A stretch of DNA of 16,999 bases from a bacterium (lineage in GTDB: Bacteria > Bacillota > Clostridia > Oscillospirales > CAG-272), in contig SFZB01000022.1 of the NCBI GenBank assembly GCA_004558975.1, positions 1-16,999 of the forward strand, read 5' to 3'. A program made the translations under genes and the position numbers. Shown here piece by piece: positions 6,169-13,403 of the stretch (the first letter of the stretch is position 1; the number at the start of each line of letters is the position of its first letter). The notes below the pieces were generated by a model. That model did not search any database. It was given only the letters and a program-made list of their open reading frames with translations, and was not told the DNA's origin.

Positions 6169-6945
6169 TCAGAAGGAACGGCGGATACGGTCGATCGCGC
6201 CCTTCTCGAGCCGGGACACCTGCGCCTGCGAAATACCGATCTCCTCGGCAATCTCCATCTGCGTTTTTCCGAGATAAAAGCGTTCTTTGATGATATGCCG
6301 TTCCCGCTCGCCGAGCCGCGCAATTGCTTCTCTCAGCGTCATGTTCTCCACCCATGTGTCATCGTTTTCGTTCGGGTCGGAGAGTTGGTCGATGACGTAC
6401 ACGGCGTCGTCGCCGTCGCTGTACACCGCGTCATAGAGTGAGACGGGCTCGACGATGGCTTCCATCGCCTCCGCGACGTCCGAGGCGTTCTCCCCGAGGT
6501 GGCGGGCGATGACCTCCACCTGCGGCTCCTGCTGGGTCTCCGAGAGGATACGGTCACGCACGCCGAGCGCACGGTAAGCAAGATCGCGCACCGAACGGCT
6601 GACACGAATCGAGTTGTTATCACGCAGAAAACGGCGCACCTCCCCGATGATCATAGGGACGGCGTAGGTCGAGAATTTCACATCGAGGTCGGTATTGAAA
6701 TTGTCAATGGCTTTGATGAGCCCGATACAGCCCACCTGAAACAGATCCTCCGGGTTCTCGCGGCGCCCGGAAAAGCGTCCGACGATGCTGAGTACCAGCC
6801 GCAGATTCCCGACCACGAGCCGATCCCGCGCATCGGTGTCACCGGCGTGCGCCCGGATCAGGAGTTCCCGTTTTTCCGCGTCCGTGAGACTGGGCAGGGT
6901 CGACGTATTGACGCCGCAGATTTCGACTTTTCCACTGTTTTTCAT
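6169..6945 (-). CDS. sigG: RNA polymerase sporulation sigma factor sigma-G
   Basis: A 258-residue protein, the usual length. Sigma-G directs late forespore transcription after engulfment. The start at 6945 gives MKNSGKVEICGVNTSTLP, matching the diagnostic KVEICGV(D/N)TS start of sigma-G. Region 2 (about 42-112) includes NLRLVLSIVGRF, DLFQVGCIGLIKAIDNF and KFSTYAVPMIIGE. Region 3 contains IRVSRSVRDLAYRAL. Region 4 (about 201-257) ends with the helix-turn-helix GKTQMEIAEEIGISQAQVSR. A longer open frame reaches 7077, but its extra residues do not look like sigma-G and they cover the leader. AGGAG (6952-6956) is the ribosome binding site and lies in a leader hairpin. sigG is not next to spoIIGA-sigE here, unlike in many Bacillota. 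A candidate sigma-F promoter is upstream, as expected for this gene. Confidence 0.96.
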   Translation of the reverse strand: MKNSGKVEICGVNTSTLPSLTDAEKRELLIRAHAGDTDARDRLVVGNLRLVLSIVGRFSGRRENPEDLFQVGCIGLIKAIDNFNTDLDVKFSTYAVPMIIGEVRRFLRDNNSIRVSRSVRDLAYRALGVRDRILSETQQEPQVEVIARHLGENASDVAEAMEAIVEPVSLYDAVYSDGDDAVYVIDQLSDPNENDDTWVENMTLREAIARLGERERHIIKERFYLGKTQMEIAEEIGISQAQVSRLEKGAIDRIRRSF

Positions 6946-6950
6946 ATCCT

Positions 6951-6977
6951 GCTCCTGTATTTTCTTGTGACAGGAGC
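6951..6977 (-). promoter_or_regulatory. sigG leader hairpin hiding the Shine-Dalgarno
   Basis: A perfect 8-bp inverted repeat: GCTCCTGT (6951-6958) and ACAGGAGC (6970-6977) with an 11-base loop. In the mRNA the 5' arm GCUCCUGU pairs with ACAGGAGC, which contains the AGGAG ribosome binding site 6 bases before the sigG ATG. The hairpin should lower translation of sigG. I recall a leader hairpin with this effect being reported for Bacillus subtilis sigG. Confidence 0.7.
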
Positions 6978-7001
6978 AGTATTCACCGGGGTGTCCGCAT
7001 T

Positions 7002-7032
7002 TAATCTTTCCGCCGTTCGGTTTTCGCCATGC
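7002..7032 (-). promoter_or_regulatory. Candidate sigma-F promoter of sigG
   Basis: The minus strand contains GGAAAGATTA (7011-7002), which fits every position of the remembered sigma-F -10 consensus GGHHANAWTR. GCATG (7032-7028) lies 16 bases upstream and matches 4 of 5 positions of GYATA. sigG is a known sigma-F target in Bacillus. The start near 6995 would give a leader of about 50 bases that includes the hairpin. Confidence 0.55.
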
Positions 7033-7083
7033 AGTTTTTGGAAAGTGTCCGAAAAGCATCGCAATCAGGCGAAACAAAAGTGA

Positions 7084-7116
7084 CGGGGAGGTGCCTGTTT
7101 TCTTGGCGCCTCCCCG
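7084..7116 (-). terminator. Terminator of the rhamnosidase operon
   Basis: The arms CGGGGAGGTGCC (7084-7095) and GGCGCCTCCCCG (7105-7116) form a 12-bp stem with one G-T pair and a 9-base loop. On the minus strand it is followed by TCACTTTTG, an interrupted T run. It separates the rhamnosidase operon from sigG. On the plus strand CTATTTTG follows, so it may act weakly both ways. Confidence 0.65.
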
Positions 7117-7176
7117 CTATTTTGAATGCAATTTTCTTTTTCGTATATCGATGTTTTTCCCTCTGTCGGACGCGCC

Positions 7177-9363
7177 TTACCCGACGTGATGGGGCGGAAT
7201 CTCCTTGCCGTTCAGAACGATGCGGTAGGCACTGTAACCGGCGGGCACCGTCACCTCGGGCGCGACGGTATCCGGCACCGTGAGGCGAAGAGTAAACACG
7301 CCGTCCTGCGTCTCCCATTCGACGCGGACACATCCCCACTTGGTGTACACGTCGCCCGCGGCATGTGTCTGCCCGTCCGGGCGCGGGGCAATATGCAGGA
7401 TCCTCGGGCTGTCGTCCCGCAGTTTTACGCCGAGGATCATGGAGGTAAATTCATAGAGTGCGACGGCGCCCCACGCATGGCATTCACTGCGCGAGTAGGC
7501 GTACGGCATCTCGGGGATGGTCGAACAATGCTTGTCGAGCAGACCGTAATAGTCCTCCATCATACCGCGCCCGAGTTCATAGCACCCCGCCGTCTCCAGC
7601 GCGCGGAACCAAAGATACGAATATGCGTACCCGCCGCGTGCGGAAAGCAGACAGGATTTCTCGAGCGCCGACTTCGCCGCGTCGCCGGTGAAGAGCCCGG
7701 CGAGTACCGCCCAGATCTGACTGTGCTGGGAAGTCGCACGGTGCTCTTCACTGTCAAAGAGGAGCCCGGTTTCCTTGTTGAAGCAAGCGTTTTTCACGCA
7801 CTCTGTCATCTCGTCGGCACGGAGCAGATACTCCTCCGCAACCGAACCCCTTCCGAACACGCGTGCGAGGCGTGCCGCCTTCCGCAAGGCATATGCATAC
7901 ATGAGCGAATAGACCGTGATGCCCTCGCCGCGTTTCGTCACCGGCGCCCCCTCGTCGACGCGCCAGTCGTCCGCCCAGTCGACGAAGTCCCACATGTCCG
8001 ACGCGGCAATCAGCCCCGCTTCATTTCTGTGGCAGGCGAAATAATCGAGGATCCCGTCAATGACCGGCAGATACTGGCGCACCTCGGCGTCGTCCTCCGT
8101 GCGAGCCTCGTACATATTGAGCATCAGAATATAGAACAGCGAGAATCCCGGGATGTACTGCCGCTTGGAGGACGGAGCGCGCGCCTCGGTGAGAAAACCC
8201 GGACGCCACGTTGTCCCGAAGTCGCGGAGCGCCCGCTTCGCGAGGCGCGTATCCGGCGAAATCATGTAGGTGAACTGCATCTGCGCATAGGTGTCCATGC
8301 AGTACTGGAGCTGCTCATAATAGGGGCAGTCGACATACGTCTCCTGCATACAGCGCCGGAGCGTGCGGAGCGAAATGTCCCACAGCGCGTTATGCCGCGC
8401 GTCGCCGAAGTCATACCCGCCGCCGATCTCGAGCGGATAGCCCGTCTCGACGAAGGAGAGCCCGGTCAACTCGGCTCCTCCTTCACAGGTGACTTTCACA
8501 TAGCGGAAGGTACGGAACCAGAAGGATTCAAATTCGAGCGTGCCGTTGATTGCAAACGTATCGTCGTGCCCGAGGAGGTGCCCGGTCATATCGGTACGGT
8601 CACCTTTCTCGAAATGCGTATCGTCGCCTTTGACAAAGCATTCCCCGTAGCGCACGGTCAGGGTGCCCTTCCCCCGCGCCGTGAGACGCACATACGCCGT
8701 CGTCAGTTCCCCGGCATCATAGTAGCCGTCGTGGTAGGTAAACTCGCGCGGCACATACAGCATCTGCGGAATGGGGCGCGGCGCGGCGTACGACGAAAGG
8801 ATCTCGCCGAACGGCACGTCGTCTCCCTCCGTCAGCACCCCGAGCGGCGCCGTCTCGGCGTCGATCCACGCGAGGACCTCCCCGAAGCCGGGGGTCACGT
8901 GTTCGTTCAGTCCGACAAAAAACTGGGGCGTGAACGTGTCATGGTCTTCCCGCGCGACGCGCCATGTGTGGTCTGTCACAAGCGGTTTCTCTTCGCCCGC
9001 GTCCGTCACCGTGCCGTTCAGGTAGAAGTACGCATCCGCACCGCGAATCACCGCGAGGAGCGACATATGCCCCTCCTCCATGGCGTCCGAGGACTCCATG
9101 GACAGGAGCGTCACGGCAATCCGGTTCTCCCCCGGCATGAAGTAACCGGTGAGGTCGAGTTCATCGTAAAAACGACGGTCACGCGAGCCTTTGCAGGGTC
9201 CGCAGGCGACAAAGCGCCCGTTCACCCACAGTTTGTAGCGGGCGTCCGCCAGCACGCGCACGCGCGCGGTGCCGGGCGAGGTCAAGGTCAGTTTCTTCTC
9301 AAAATAGTAGAGCGACTGGACGCCGCGGCGGGCGTCCGGGTGACGAATCGGATATCCTGTCAT
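7177..9363 (-). CDS. GH78 family alpha-L-rhamnosidase
   Basis: A 728-residue protein without a signal peptide, so probably cytoplasmic. GH78 enzymes release terminal alpha-L-rhamnose from glycans and glycosides by inversion. An N-terminal beta-sandwich (about 20-120, with YKLWVNGRFVACGP and LDLTGYFMPGENRIAV) resembles the carbohydrate-binding-like domain of the family. A second beta domain (about 205-310) leads to the alpha/alpha barrel. The core motif is VDCPYYEQLQYCMDTYAQ (344-361), where Glu350 and Asp357 align with the E and D of the usual DCPxRDERxGWxGDA, with one residue fewer before the Glu. The C-terminal SECHAWGA motif (626-633) and a closing beta domain are also typical. The ATG overlaps the radical SAM stop codon (ATGA). 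Exact substrate unknown; family membership is firm, activity probable. Confidence 0.88.
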   Translation of the reverse strand: MTGYPIRHPDARRGVQSLYYFEKKLTLTSPGTARVRVLADARYKLWVNGRFVACGPCKGSRDRRFYDELDLTGYFMPGENRIAVTLLSMESSDAMEEGHMSLLAVIRGADAYFYLNGTVTDAGEEKPLVTDHTWRVAREDHDTFTPQFFVGLNEHVTPGFGEVLAWIDAETAPLGVLTEGDDVPFGEILSSYAAPRPIPQMLYVPREFTYHDGYYDAGELTTAYVRLTARGKGTLTVRYGECFVKGDDTHFEKGDRTDMTGHLLGHDDTFAINGTLEFESFWFRTFRYVKVTCEGGAELTGLSFVETGYPLEIGGGYDFGDARHNALWDISLRTLRRCMQETYVDCPYYEQLQYCMDTYAQMQFTYMISPDTRLAKRALRDFGTTWRPGFLTEARAPSSKRQYIPGFSLFYILMLNMYEARTEDDAEVRQYLPVIDGILDYFACHRNEAGLIAASDMWDFVDWADDWRVDEGAPVTKRGEGITVYSLMYAYALRKAARLARVFGRGSVAEEYLLRADEMTECVKNACFNKETGLLFDSEEHRATSQHSQIWAVLAGLFTGDAAKSALEKSCLLSARGGYAYSYLWFRALETAGCYELGRGMMEDYYGLLDKHCSTIPEMPYAYSRSECHAWGAVALYEFTSMILGVKLRDDSPRILHIAPRPDGQTHAAGDVYTKWGCVRVEWETQDGVFTLRLTVPDTVAPEVTVPAGYSAYRIVLNGKEIPPHHVG

Positions 9364-10262
9364 GTACGTTCCTTTCTCACGCCCGAAAGATCAAAGGGCG
9401 GTATAAAACTTTCACTTGCGGCTTCCCGCTCCTGTGTGTACGCATGCTCAAAGCCGAGCGTCTCCGCATAGCGGACAAGGGCGTCGTATGCTTCCCGCGT
9501 GACGCGGCGGTCGAGGGGGGCCGGCATATCCGGGGACGGGGTGTACTGCTGCATAAGGCTGACCCAGACCGTGTCCCGATAGTGCTTCGCCAGATGCAGG
9601 AGCGAGAGCTTCGCGTCCGGGAGGTGCCCCGGCAGGAGCAGGATCCGCACAATCGTGCCGCGGGTCATCAGCCCCCTTTCATCGAACGTCGCCGCCCCCG
9701 TCTGCCGCACCATTTCGGCGAGCGCCGCCCGCGCGACGGCGGGATAGTCCGGCGCATGAGAGTACGCGGCGGCGGTTGCCGGGCGCGCATAGCGCAAGTC
9801 GGTCAGATAAATGTCGATCAGCCCGTCGAGCGCGCGGAGCGTCTCCGTAGATTCGTATCCCGAGGTATTGCAGACGAACGGGAGCGCAAACCCCGCGTCG
9901 CGGGCGCGGCGGATTGCCTTTGCCACGGTGGGAGCAAAATGGGTCGGCGTCACCAGATTGATATTATGCGCGCCGGCGTCGCGCAGCTCGAAGAAGATTT
10001 CCTCAAGGCGTCCATCGTCCACCGCGAGCCCGTGAGAGCCGTCGGCGATCTCGTGGTTCTGGCAGTAGACACAGCCGAGCGGGCACCCGCTGAAAAAGAC
10101 CGTCCCGCTCCCCGCGGTGCCCGAAATACAAGGCTCCTCCCAGTGGTGGAGTGCCGCGCGGGCAAGCACCAGACGACTCGTCATGCGGCAGGCGCCGCGC
10201 TCGCCGCGTGTCCTGTCGACGCCACAGGCGCGGGGACAAAGGTCGCAGGCTTCGTAGGTCAT
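9360..10262 (-). CDS. PflX-like radical SAM protein (PFL-activase homologue)
   Basis: A 300-residue protein of the pyruvate-formate-lyase-activating-enzyme-like group often called PflX. The radical SAM cluster motif is CPLGCVYC (Cys60, Cys64, Cys67), followed by QNHEIA. A cysteine-rich N-terminus (Cys6, Cys9, Cys13, Cys25 in CDLCPRAC and GAC) may bind a further cluster or a metal. The barrel contains NINLVTPTHFAP and DIYLTDLRYA, as in PflX relatives. The substrate of this group is not established, and no pyruvate-formate lyase or other glycyl radical enzyme gene is nearby. Start and stop overlap both neighbours by ATGA, so it is the middle gene of a translationally coupled trio. Confidence 0.85.
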   Translation of the reverse strand: MTYEACDLCPRACGVDRTRGERGACRMTSRLVLARAALHHWEEPCISGTAGSGTVFFSGCPLGCVYCQNHEIADGSHGLAVDDGRLEEIFFELRDAGAHNINLVTPTHFAPTVAKAIRRARDAGFALPFVCNTSGYESTETLRALDGLIDIYLTDLRYARPATAAAYSHAPDYPAVARAALAEMVRQTGAATFDERGLMTRGTIVRILLLPGHLPDAKLSLLHLAKHYRDTVWVSLMQQYTPSPDMPAPLDRRVTREAYDALVRYAETLGFEHAYTQEREAASESFIPPFDLSGVRKERT

Positions 10263-11026
10263 GTCGTCTCCTCTCCGCGTGCATACAAAAACGCGTTCCC
10301 GCGTTTGCCGACGCGCCGGACGGCGCCCGTCGCCGTCAGTACCCGCATGGCGCGCGAGCGCGCGGCGGCAGGGATGCCGGCGGCTTTGGCATACGCCGAC
10401 GACGTGAACGGTTCCGGGAGCGACTCGGGAATGAGGCGGGCGTAATCGGCAGGCGTCTCAAGGTCATAGATCGCGACGAGTCCGCGCGGCAATCGCTCGG
10501 CGCGCGGAGCGCGGCGCTTTTTCTCCCGCCCGTAACCGGTGAGCGTGCGGTATTCCTGCAAATCGGCGAGCAATACTTTGACATGAAACCGTGGGTGGGT
10601 GAGAAATTCCGTCAGATAGAAGAGCTCGTAAAGGCAGTCCTGCGCTTTGCCGTGAATCGGGCTTTTTCTCGGCGACGTCACGTCGCCCGTCTCGGGGTCG
10701 ACCCATGACAGGTACTTCTGTCGTGCGACGGGATAAACCACCGTGACGTCGTATGTGTCGAGAAAGACGCGCAGTTTCGCAGTCAGGCGATCCATGCGGC
10801 GGGTCTGGACTTCATAAACATGCCCATCGGTCAGAACGTCCGCCCGGTAACGCCCGACGCCGATCTCATGCGTCGTGACATCGGGACTGAGGAAGCGTTT
10901 GAGGGCGGCGTGCAGCCGCCGCTCCCCGAGCGTACCGATCCCGCCCGGGCAGTCGCCGCCGAGGTAGGTCTGTTCTGCCGCCAGGCGGAACGCCTCTGCG
11001 GTGCCCGCGTCAATTTCTCCCCACAT
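10259..11026 (-). CDS. Unknown protein with PD-(D/E)xK nuclease-like core and winged-helix-like tail
   Basis: A 255-residue protein from the ATG at 11026 (AGAGGG 5-10 bases upstream); a longer frame to 11074 would read through the purA terminator. Residues 31-75 resemble a PD-(D/E)xK core: GTLGERRLHAALKRF with Glu35, then GRYRADVLTDGHVYEVQT with Asp63 and Glu72-x-Gln74. Gln replaces the usual catalytic lysine, a known variation in this superfamily. Residues about 128-165 are helical. A basic linker (GREKKRRAPRAERLPRG) and a C-terminal stretch (about 205-250, SSAYAKAAGIPAAARSRAMR then VLTATGAVRRVG) resemble a winged-helix DNA-binding domain. I know such proteins from Clostridia as uncharacterised; nuclease activity is inference only. 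Its stop overlaps the radical SAM start. Confidence 0.8.
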   Translation of the reverse strand: MWGEIDAGTAEAFRLAAEQTYLGGDCPGGIGTLGERRLHAALKRFLSPDVTTHEIGVGRYRADVLTDGHVYEVQTRRMDRLTAKLRVFLDTYDVTVVYPVARQKYLSWVDPETGDVTSPRKSPIHGKAQDCLYELFYLTEFLTHPRFHVKVLLADLQEYRTLTGYGREKKRRAPRAERLPRGLVAIYDLETPADYARLIPESLPEPFTSSAYAKAAGIPAAARSRAMRVLTATGAVRRVGKRGNAFLYARGEETT

Positions 11027-11042
11027 AGTACCCTCTTTCAAA

Positions 11043-11072
11043 GACAGCCGCCGCGAAAAGGCGGCGGCTGTC
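11043..11072 (-). terminator. purA terminator or attenuator abutting the next ribosome binding site
   Basis: A perfect 12-bp stem GACAGCCGCCGC / GCGGCGGCTGTC (11043-11054 and 11061-11072) with a 6-base loop. On the minus strand only TTT follows, then GAAAGAGGG, the ribosome binding site of the next gene. The weak U tract suggests incomplete termination. Confidence 0.7.
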
Positions 11073-11080
11073 ACGGAAAA

Positions 11081-12355
11081 TCAGCGATAGATCAGTTCAT
11101 CGCGGCGAGGACCGTTCGACACCATGGTAATCGGCGTCTCGAGTTCGCGCTCGATGAATTCGATATAGGCACGGCAGTTCGCCGGCAAATCCTCATACTT
11201 CTTGATGCCGCGGATATCGCACTTCCAGCCCGGCAGGACTTTGAGTACGGGCTTGCAGCGCTCCAGTGTCGGCGTGGTCGGGAAATCACGAATGACCTTA
11301 CCGTCCACCTCGTAGCCGACGCAAACAGGAATTTCGTCGAGGTAGCCGAGCGCGTCCACGACGGTCAGGCAGACCTGCGTGGCGCCCTGCACCTTGACCC
11401 CGTAACGGGAAGCAACGCAGTCGTACCAGCCCATGCGGCGCGGTCTGCCGGTCGTGGCGCCGAACTCGCCGCCGTCGCCGCCGCGCAGACGGAGTTCCTG
11501 TGCCTTCTCCTCATCAAGGATTTCGCTGACGAAAGCACCGCCGCCGACAGCGGAAGAATATGCTTTGGTAATGACGATGATGTCTTTGATCTCGTAAGGC
11601 GGAAGCCCTGCCCCTATCGCGCCGTAACCGGCGAGGGTCGACGAGGACGTCACCATGGGGTAGATCCCGTGATCCGGGTCTTTGAGCGACCCGAGCTGCC
11701 CTTCGAGCAAAATGGTCTTGTTCTCTTTCAGCGCCTCCTGCAGGAACGCGAACACGTTACCGACATACGGCTTGATCCGGTCGCGCAGTTCCATCAGGTG
11801 ACGGAAGATCTCGTCGACGTCGAGAGGATCTTTATGGTAGAGGTTCGTGAGAAGCAGGTTCTTGACCTCCATCACGCGCTGCAGCTTCTTGTACGCGTAA
11901 TCCTCGTCCATGAGTTCGCAGATCTCGAAACCGATTTTGGAATACTTATCGGCATAAAACGGTGCGATGCCGGACTTCGTGGAGCCGAACGCCGCCCCTT
12001 TCAGCCGCTCTTCCTCGTATACATCAAAGAGGACATGGTACGGCATGACGATCTGCACACGGTCGGAGACCAGAATATTCGGCTTTGCGCCTTTCGCCTT
12101 GACGGTTTCGAGTTCGTCAAGAAACTTCTCGATATCCAAAGCGACGCCGTTCCCGATGATATTGGTGACATTCGGGTAGAATATCCCCGACGGCATCTGG
12201 TGGAGCGCGGTCTTCCCGTACTCATTGATGATGGTATGCCCGGCGTTGGAACCGCCCTGGAACCGAATGACGACATCGGATTGTCCCGCGAGGACGTCTG
12301 TGATTTTGCCTTTTCCCTCGTCGCCCCAGTTGGCGCCGACGATTGCTCTGACCAT
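11081..12355 (-). CDS. purA: Adenylosuccinate synthetase
   Basis: A 424-residue protein of standard PurA length. It joins IMP and aspartate, using GTP, to give adenylosuccinate, the first step from IMP to AMP. The N-terminus is diagnostic: GANWGDEGKGKITD with Asp12 and Lys15, then GGSNAGHTI with His40, equivalent to the catalytic Asp and His of the family. The second signature reads GSTKSGIAPFYADKY, a variant of the usual GTTxxGIGPxYxDK that I associate with a clostridial subgroup. The C-terminus contains NCRAYIEFIERELETP and ends GPRRDELIYR. The start at 12355 has a perfect AAGGAGG 9 bases upstream; a longer frame to 12460 would include the promoter. It is first in the minus-strand block and ends in a weak terminator, so it may feed the downstream trio by read-through. 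Confidence 0.97.
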   Translation of the reverse strand: MVRAIVGANWGDEGKGKITDVLAGQSDVVIRFQGGSNAGHTIINEYGKTALHQMPSGIFYPNVTNIIGNGVALDIEKFLDELETVKAKGAKPNILVSDRVQIVMPYHVLFDVYEEERLKGAAFGSTKSGIAPFYADKYSKIGFEICELMDEDYAYKKLQRVMEVKNLLLTNLYHKDPLDVDEIFRHLMELRDRIKPYVGNVFAFLQEALKENKTILLEGQLGSLKDPDHGIYPMVTSSSTLAGYGAIGAGLPPYEIKDIIVITKAYSSAVGGGAFVSEILDEEKAQELRLRGGDGGEFGATTGRPRRMGWYDCVASRYGVKVQGATQVCLTVVDALGYLDEIPVCVGYEVDGKVIRDFPTTPTLERCKPVLKVLPGWKCDIRGIKKYEDLPANCRAYIEFIERELETPITMVSNGPRRDELIYR

Positions 12356-12405
12356 ATTTTCGTTCCTCCTTGGTGTCTTTTGCACCGTTTCTTTTGAACG
12401 GGAAT

Positions 12406-12434
12406 ATTGTACCACAGATGCGTCATGATTGCAA
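12406..12434 (-). promoter_or_regulatory. Sigma-A promoter of purA
   Basis: The minus strand reads TTGCAA (12434-12429), 17 bases, TACAAT (12411-12406). The start near 12400 gives a leader of about 45 bases, too short for a purine riboswitch. Confidence 0.75.
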
Positions 12435-12500
12435 GTATCAGGGGCGCTCTTTTTCGACACAATGTGTACATAAATGCGTTATATTTGGTTAATAAAATGT

Positions 12501-12509
12501 TGCTATATT
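12501..12509 (+). promoter_or_regulatory. Extended -10 promoter of the YwaF-like gene (candidate)
   Basis: TGCTATATT (12501-12509) is an extended -10 element in an AT-rich patch. No good -35 is present. The start point near 12516 would lie almost on the AAAGGAGG ribosome binding site (12517-12524), giving a leader of about 16 bases. Confidence 0.4.
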
Positions 12510-12531
12510 GTAGACGAAAGGAGGCTTGGCT

Positions 12532-13266
12532 ATGTGGTATCCGTCCCATTTTATCACGATCCCGCTCGGGTATCTCACGATCTTTCTGCTCGCGTTCCTG
12601 AGCCGCAAATGCTCCCCGCGCGCCCGCGTCTGGATTGTGCGTGCACTGATGCTCCTCCTTTTCGCCGGCGAAATTGCCAAACAGGTGATTCTTCACGATC
12701 ATTATTCTCCGAATTACCTGCCGTTCCACTACTCCAGCACCTATTATGTATCCTTCGCGTTGTACGCATTCGGGCGCGGACGTGTCCGCCATTACGGCGC
12801 CTGCGCCTCCTATGTCGGCGGGCTGTTCCTGCTCGTCACGATGACGGTCAACCCGCACTCCGTCGTCGGCGATACCGCCTACCTTTTCACACACTATTAT
12901 CCCGCGCACAGCTATTTCTACCACATGGCAGTGTTGCTCCTGTGGCTCATCATGCTCTTCGGTCATGACTATCAGCTGAAAAAATGGGATTTTCTGCGCT
13001 ATTGCACATTCCTCGGAGCGTGGGCGGCGATGGCAATTCCCGCCGCATTCCGCTTTCAGGTCAACTATGCGGGGCTCCTGCGCTCCTTTATCCGCCCGCT
13101 CGAACGGATCCGTCTGCACTACGGGCAGGTGGTCTATCTCCTGCTTTACGCCGTCTTTATCCTCCTTGCCGCCGGGCTGGCGTTCGGCATTTACCGTCTC
13201 GCCGTCCGCTTAACGGCTCTCTATCGGGAAAAGAAGCAGGCGCGGACGCTGACGGCGGAAGAGTAA
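12532..13266 (+). CDS. YwaF-like (TMEM164-type) integral membrane protein
   Basis: A 244-residue protein from the ATG at 12532, chosen for AAAGGAGG 7 bases upstream. It has about six or seven hydrophobic segments (roughly 8-24, 33-54, 66-80, 88-106, 129-144, 157-173, 198-222). The motif LPFHYSSTYYVSFALY (63-78) resembles the PLHxC/S region of YwaF/TMEM164-like proteins (TIGR02206 group), as do the conserved HDHYSPNYLP and HYYPAHSYFYH. Proteins of this group in bacteria have no established function; the animal homologue TMEM164 has been linked to lipid acyl transfer. The gene is monocistronic, divergent from purA and convergent with the hydrolase pseudogene. The family call is moderately sure, the function unknown. 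Confidence 0.7.
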   Translation: MWYPSHFITIPLGYLTIFLLAFLSRKCSPRARVWIVRALMLLLFAGEIAKQVILHDHYSPNYLPFHYSSTYYVSFALYAFGRGRVRHYGACASYVGGLFLLVTMTVNPHSVVGDTAYLFTHYYPAHSYFYHMAVLLLWLIMLFGHDYQLKKWDFLRYCTFLGAWAAMAIPAAFRFQVNYAGLLRSFIRPLERIRLHYGQVVYLLLYAVFILLAAGLAFGIYRLAVRLTALYREKKQARTLTAEE

Positions 13267-13322
13267 ATACGATTTTGCCCATTCACCTACCCGATAGGAA
13301 ACTGCCGGAAAAATCAAAATCA

Positions 13323-13351
13323 GCCAAGCGCTGCTTTCCATGACGTTTGGC
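13323..13351. terminator. Probable bidirectional terminator between convergent genes
   Basis: The arms GCCAAGCG (13323-13330) and CGTTTGGC (13344-13351) form an 8-bp stem with one G-T pair and a 13-base loop. On the plus strand CGGTTTGTTT follows, and on the minus strand TGATTTTGATTTTT. It lies between the YwaF-like gene and the hydrolase pseudogene; the rest of 13267-13403 shows nothing else. Confidence 0.45.
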
Positions 13352-13403
13352 CGGTTTGTTTGCCTTATGCAAAATGTCTGTCAATTCATTTCATTGATGA
13401 CGC

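Noticed and set aside
6946..7077. A 44-residue N-terminal extension of sigG with several cysteines
   Set aside because: Known sigma-G proteins start a few residues before KVEICGV. The extension covers the promoter-like and hairpin sequences and has no ribosome binding site.
7126..9471. A 781-codon open frame on the plus strand
   Set aside because: It is exactly antisense to the GH78 gene. It is arginine- and histidine-rich with no recognisable motif, the usual by-product of GC-rich codon use on the other strand.
10820..12397. A 525-codon open frame on the plus strand
   Set aside because: Antisense to purA and the nuclease-like gene. purA is unambiguous, and the plus-strand frame has no family features.
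12356..12400. Purine riboswitch in front of purA
   Set aside because: The leader is only about 45 bases and lacks the conserved core; no room for an aptamer.
12356..12460. A 35-residue N-terminal extension of purA
   Set aside because: It would run through a TTGCAA-17-TACAAT promoter and the AAGGAGG site; PurA proteins start at the ATG at 12355.
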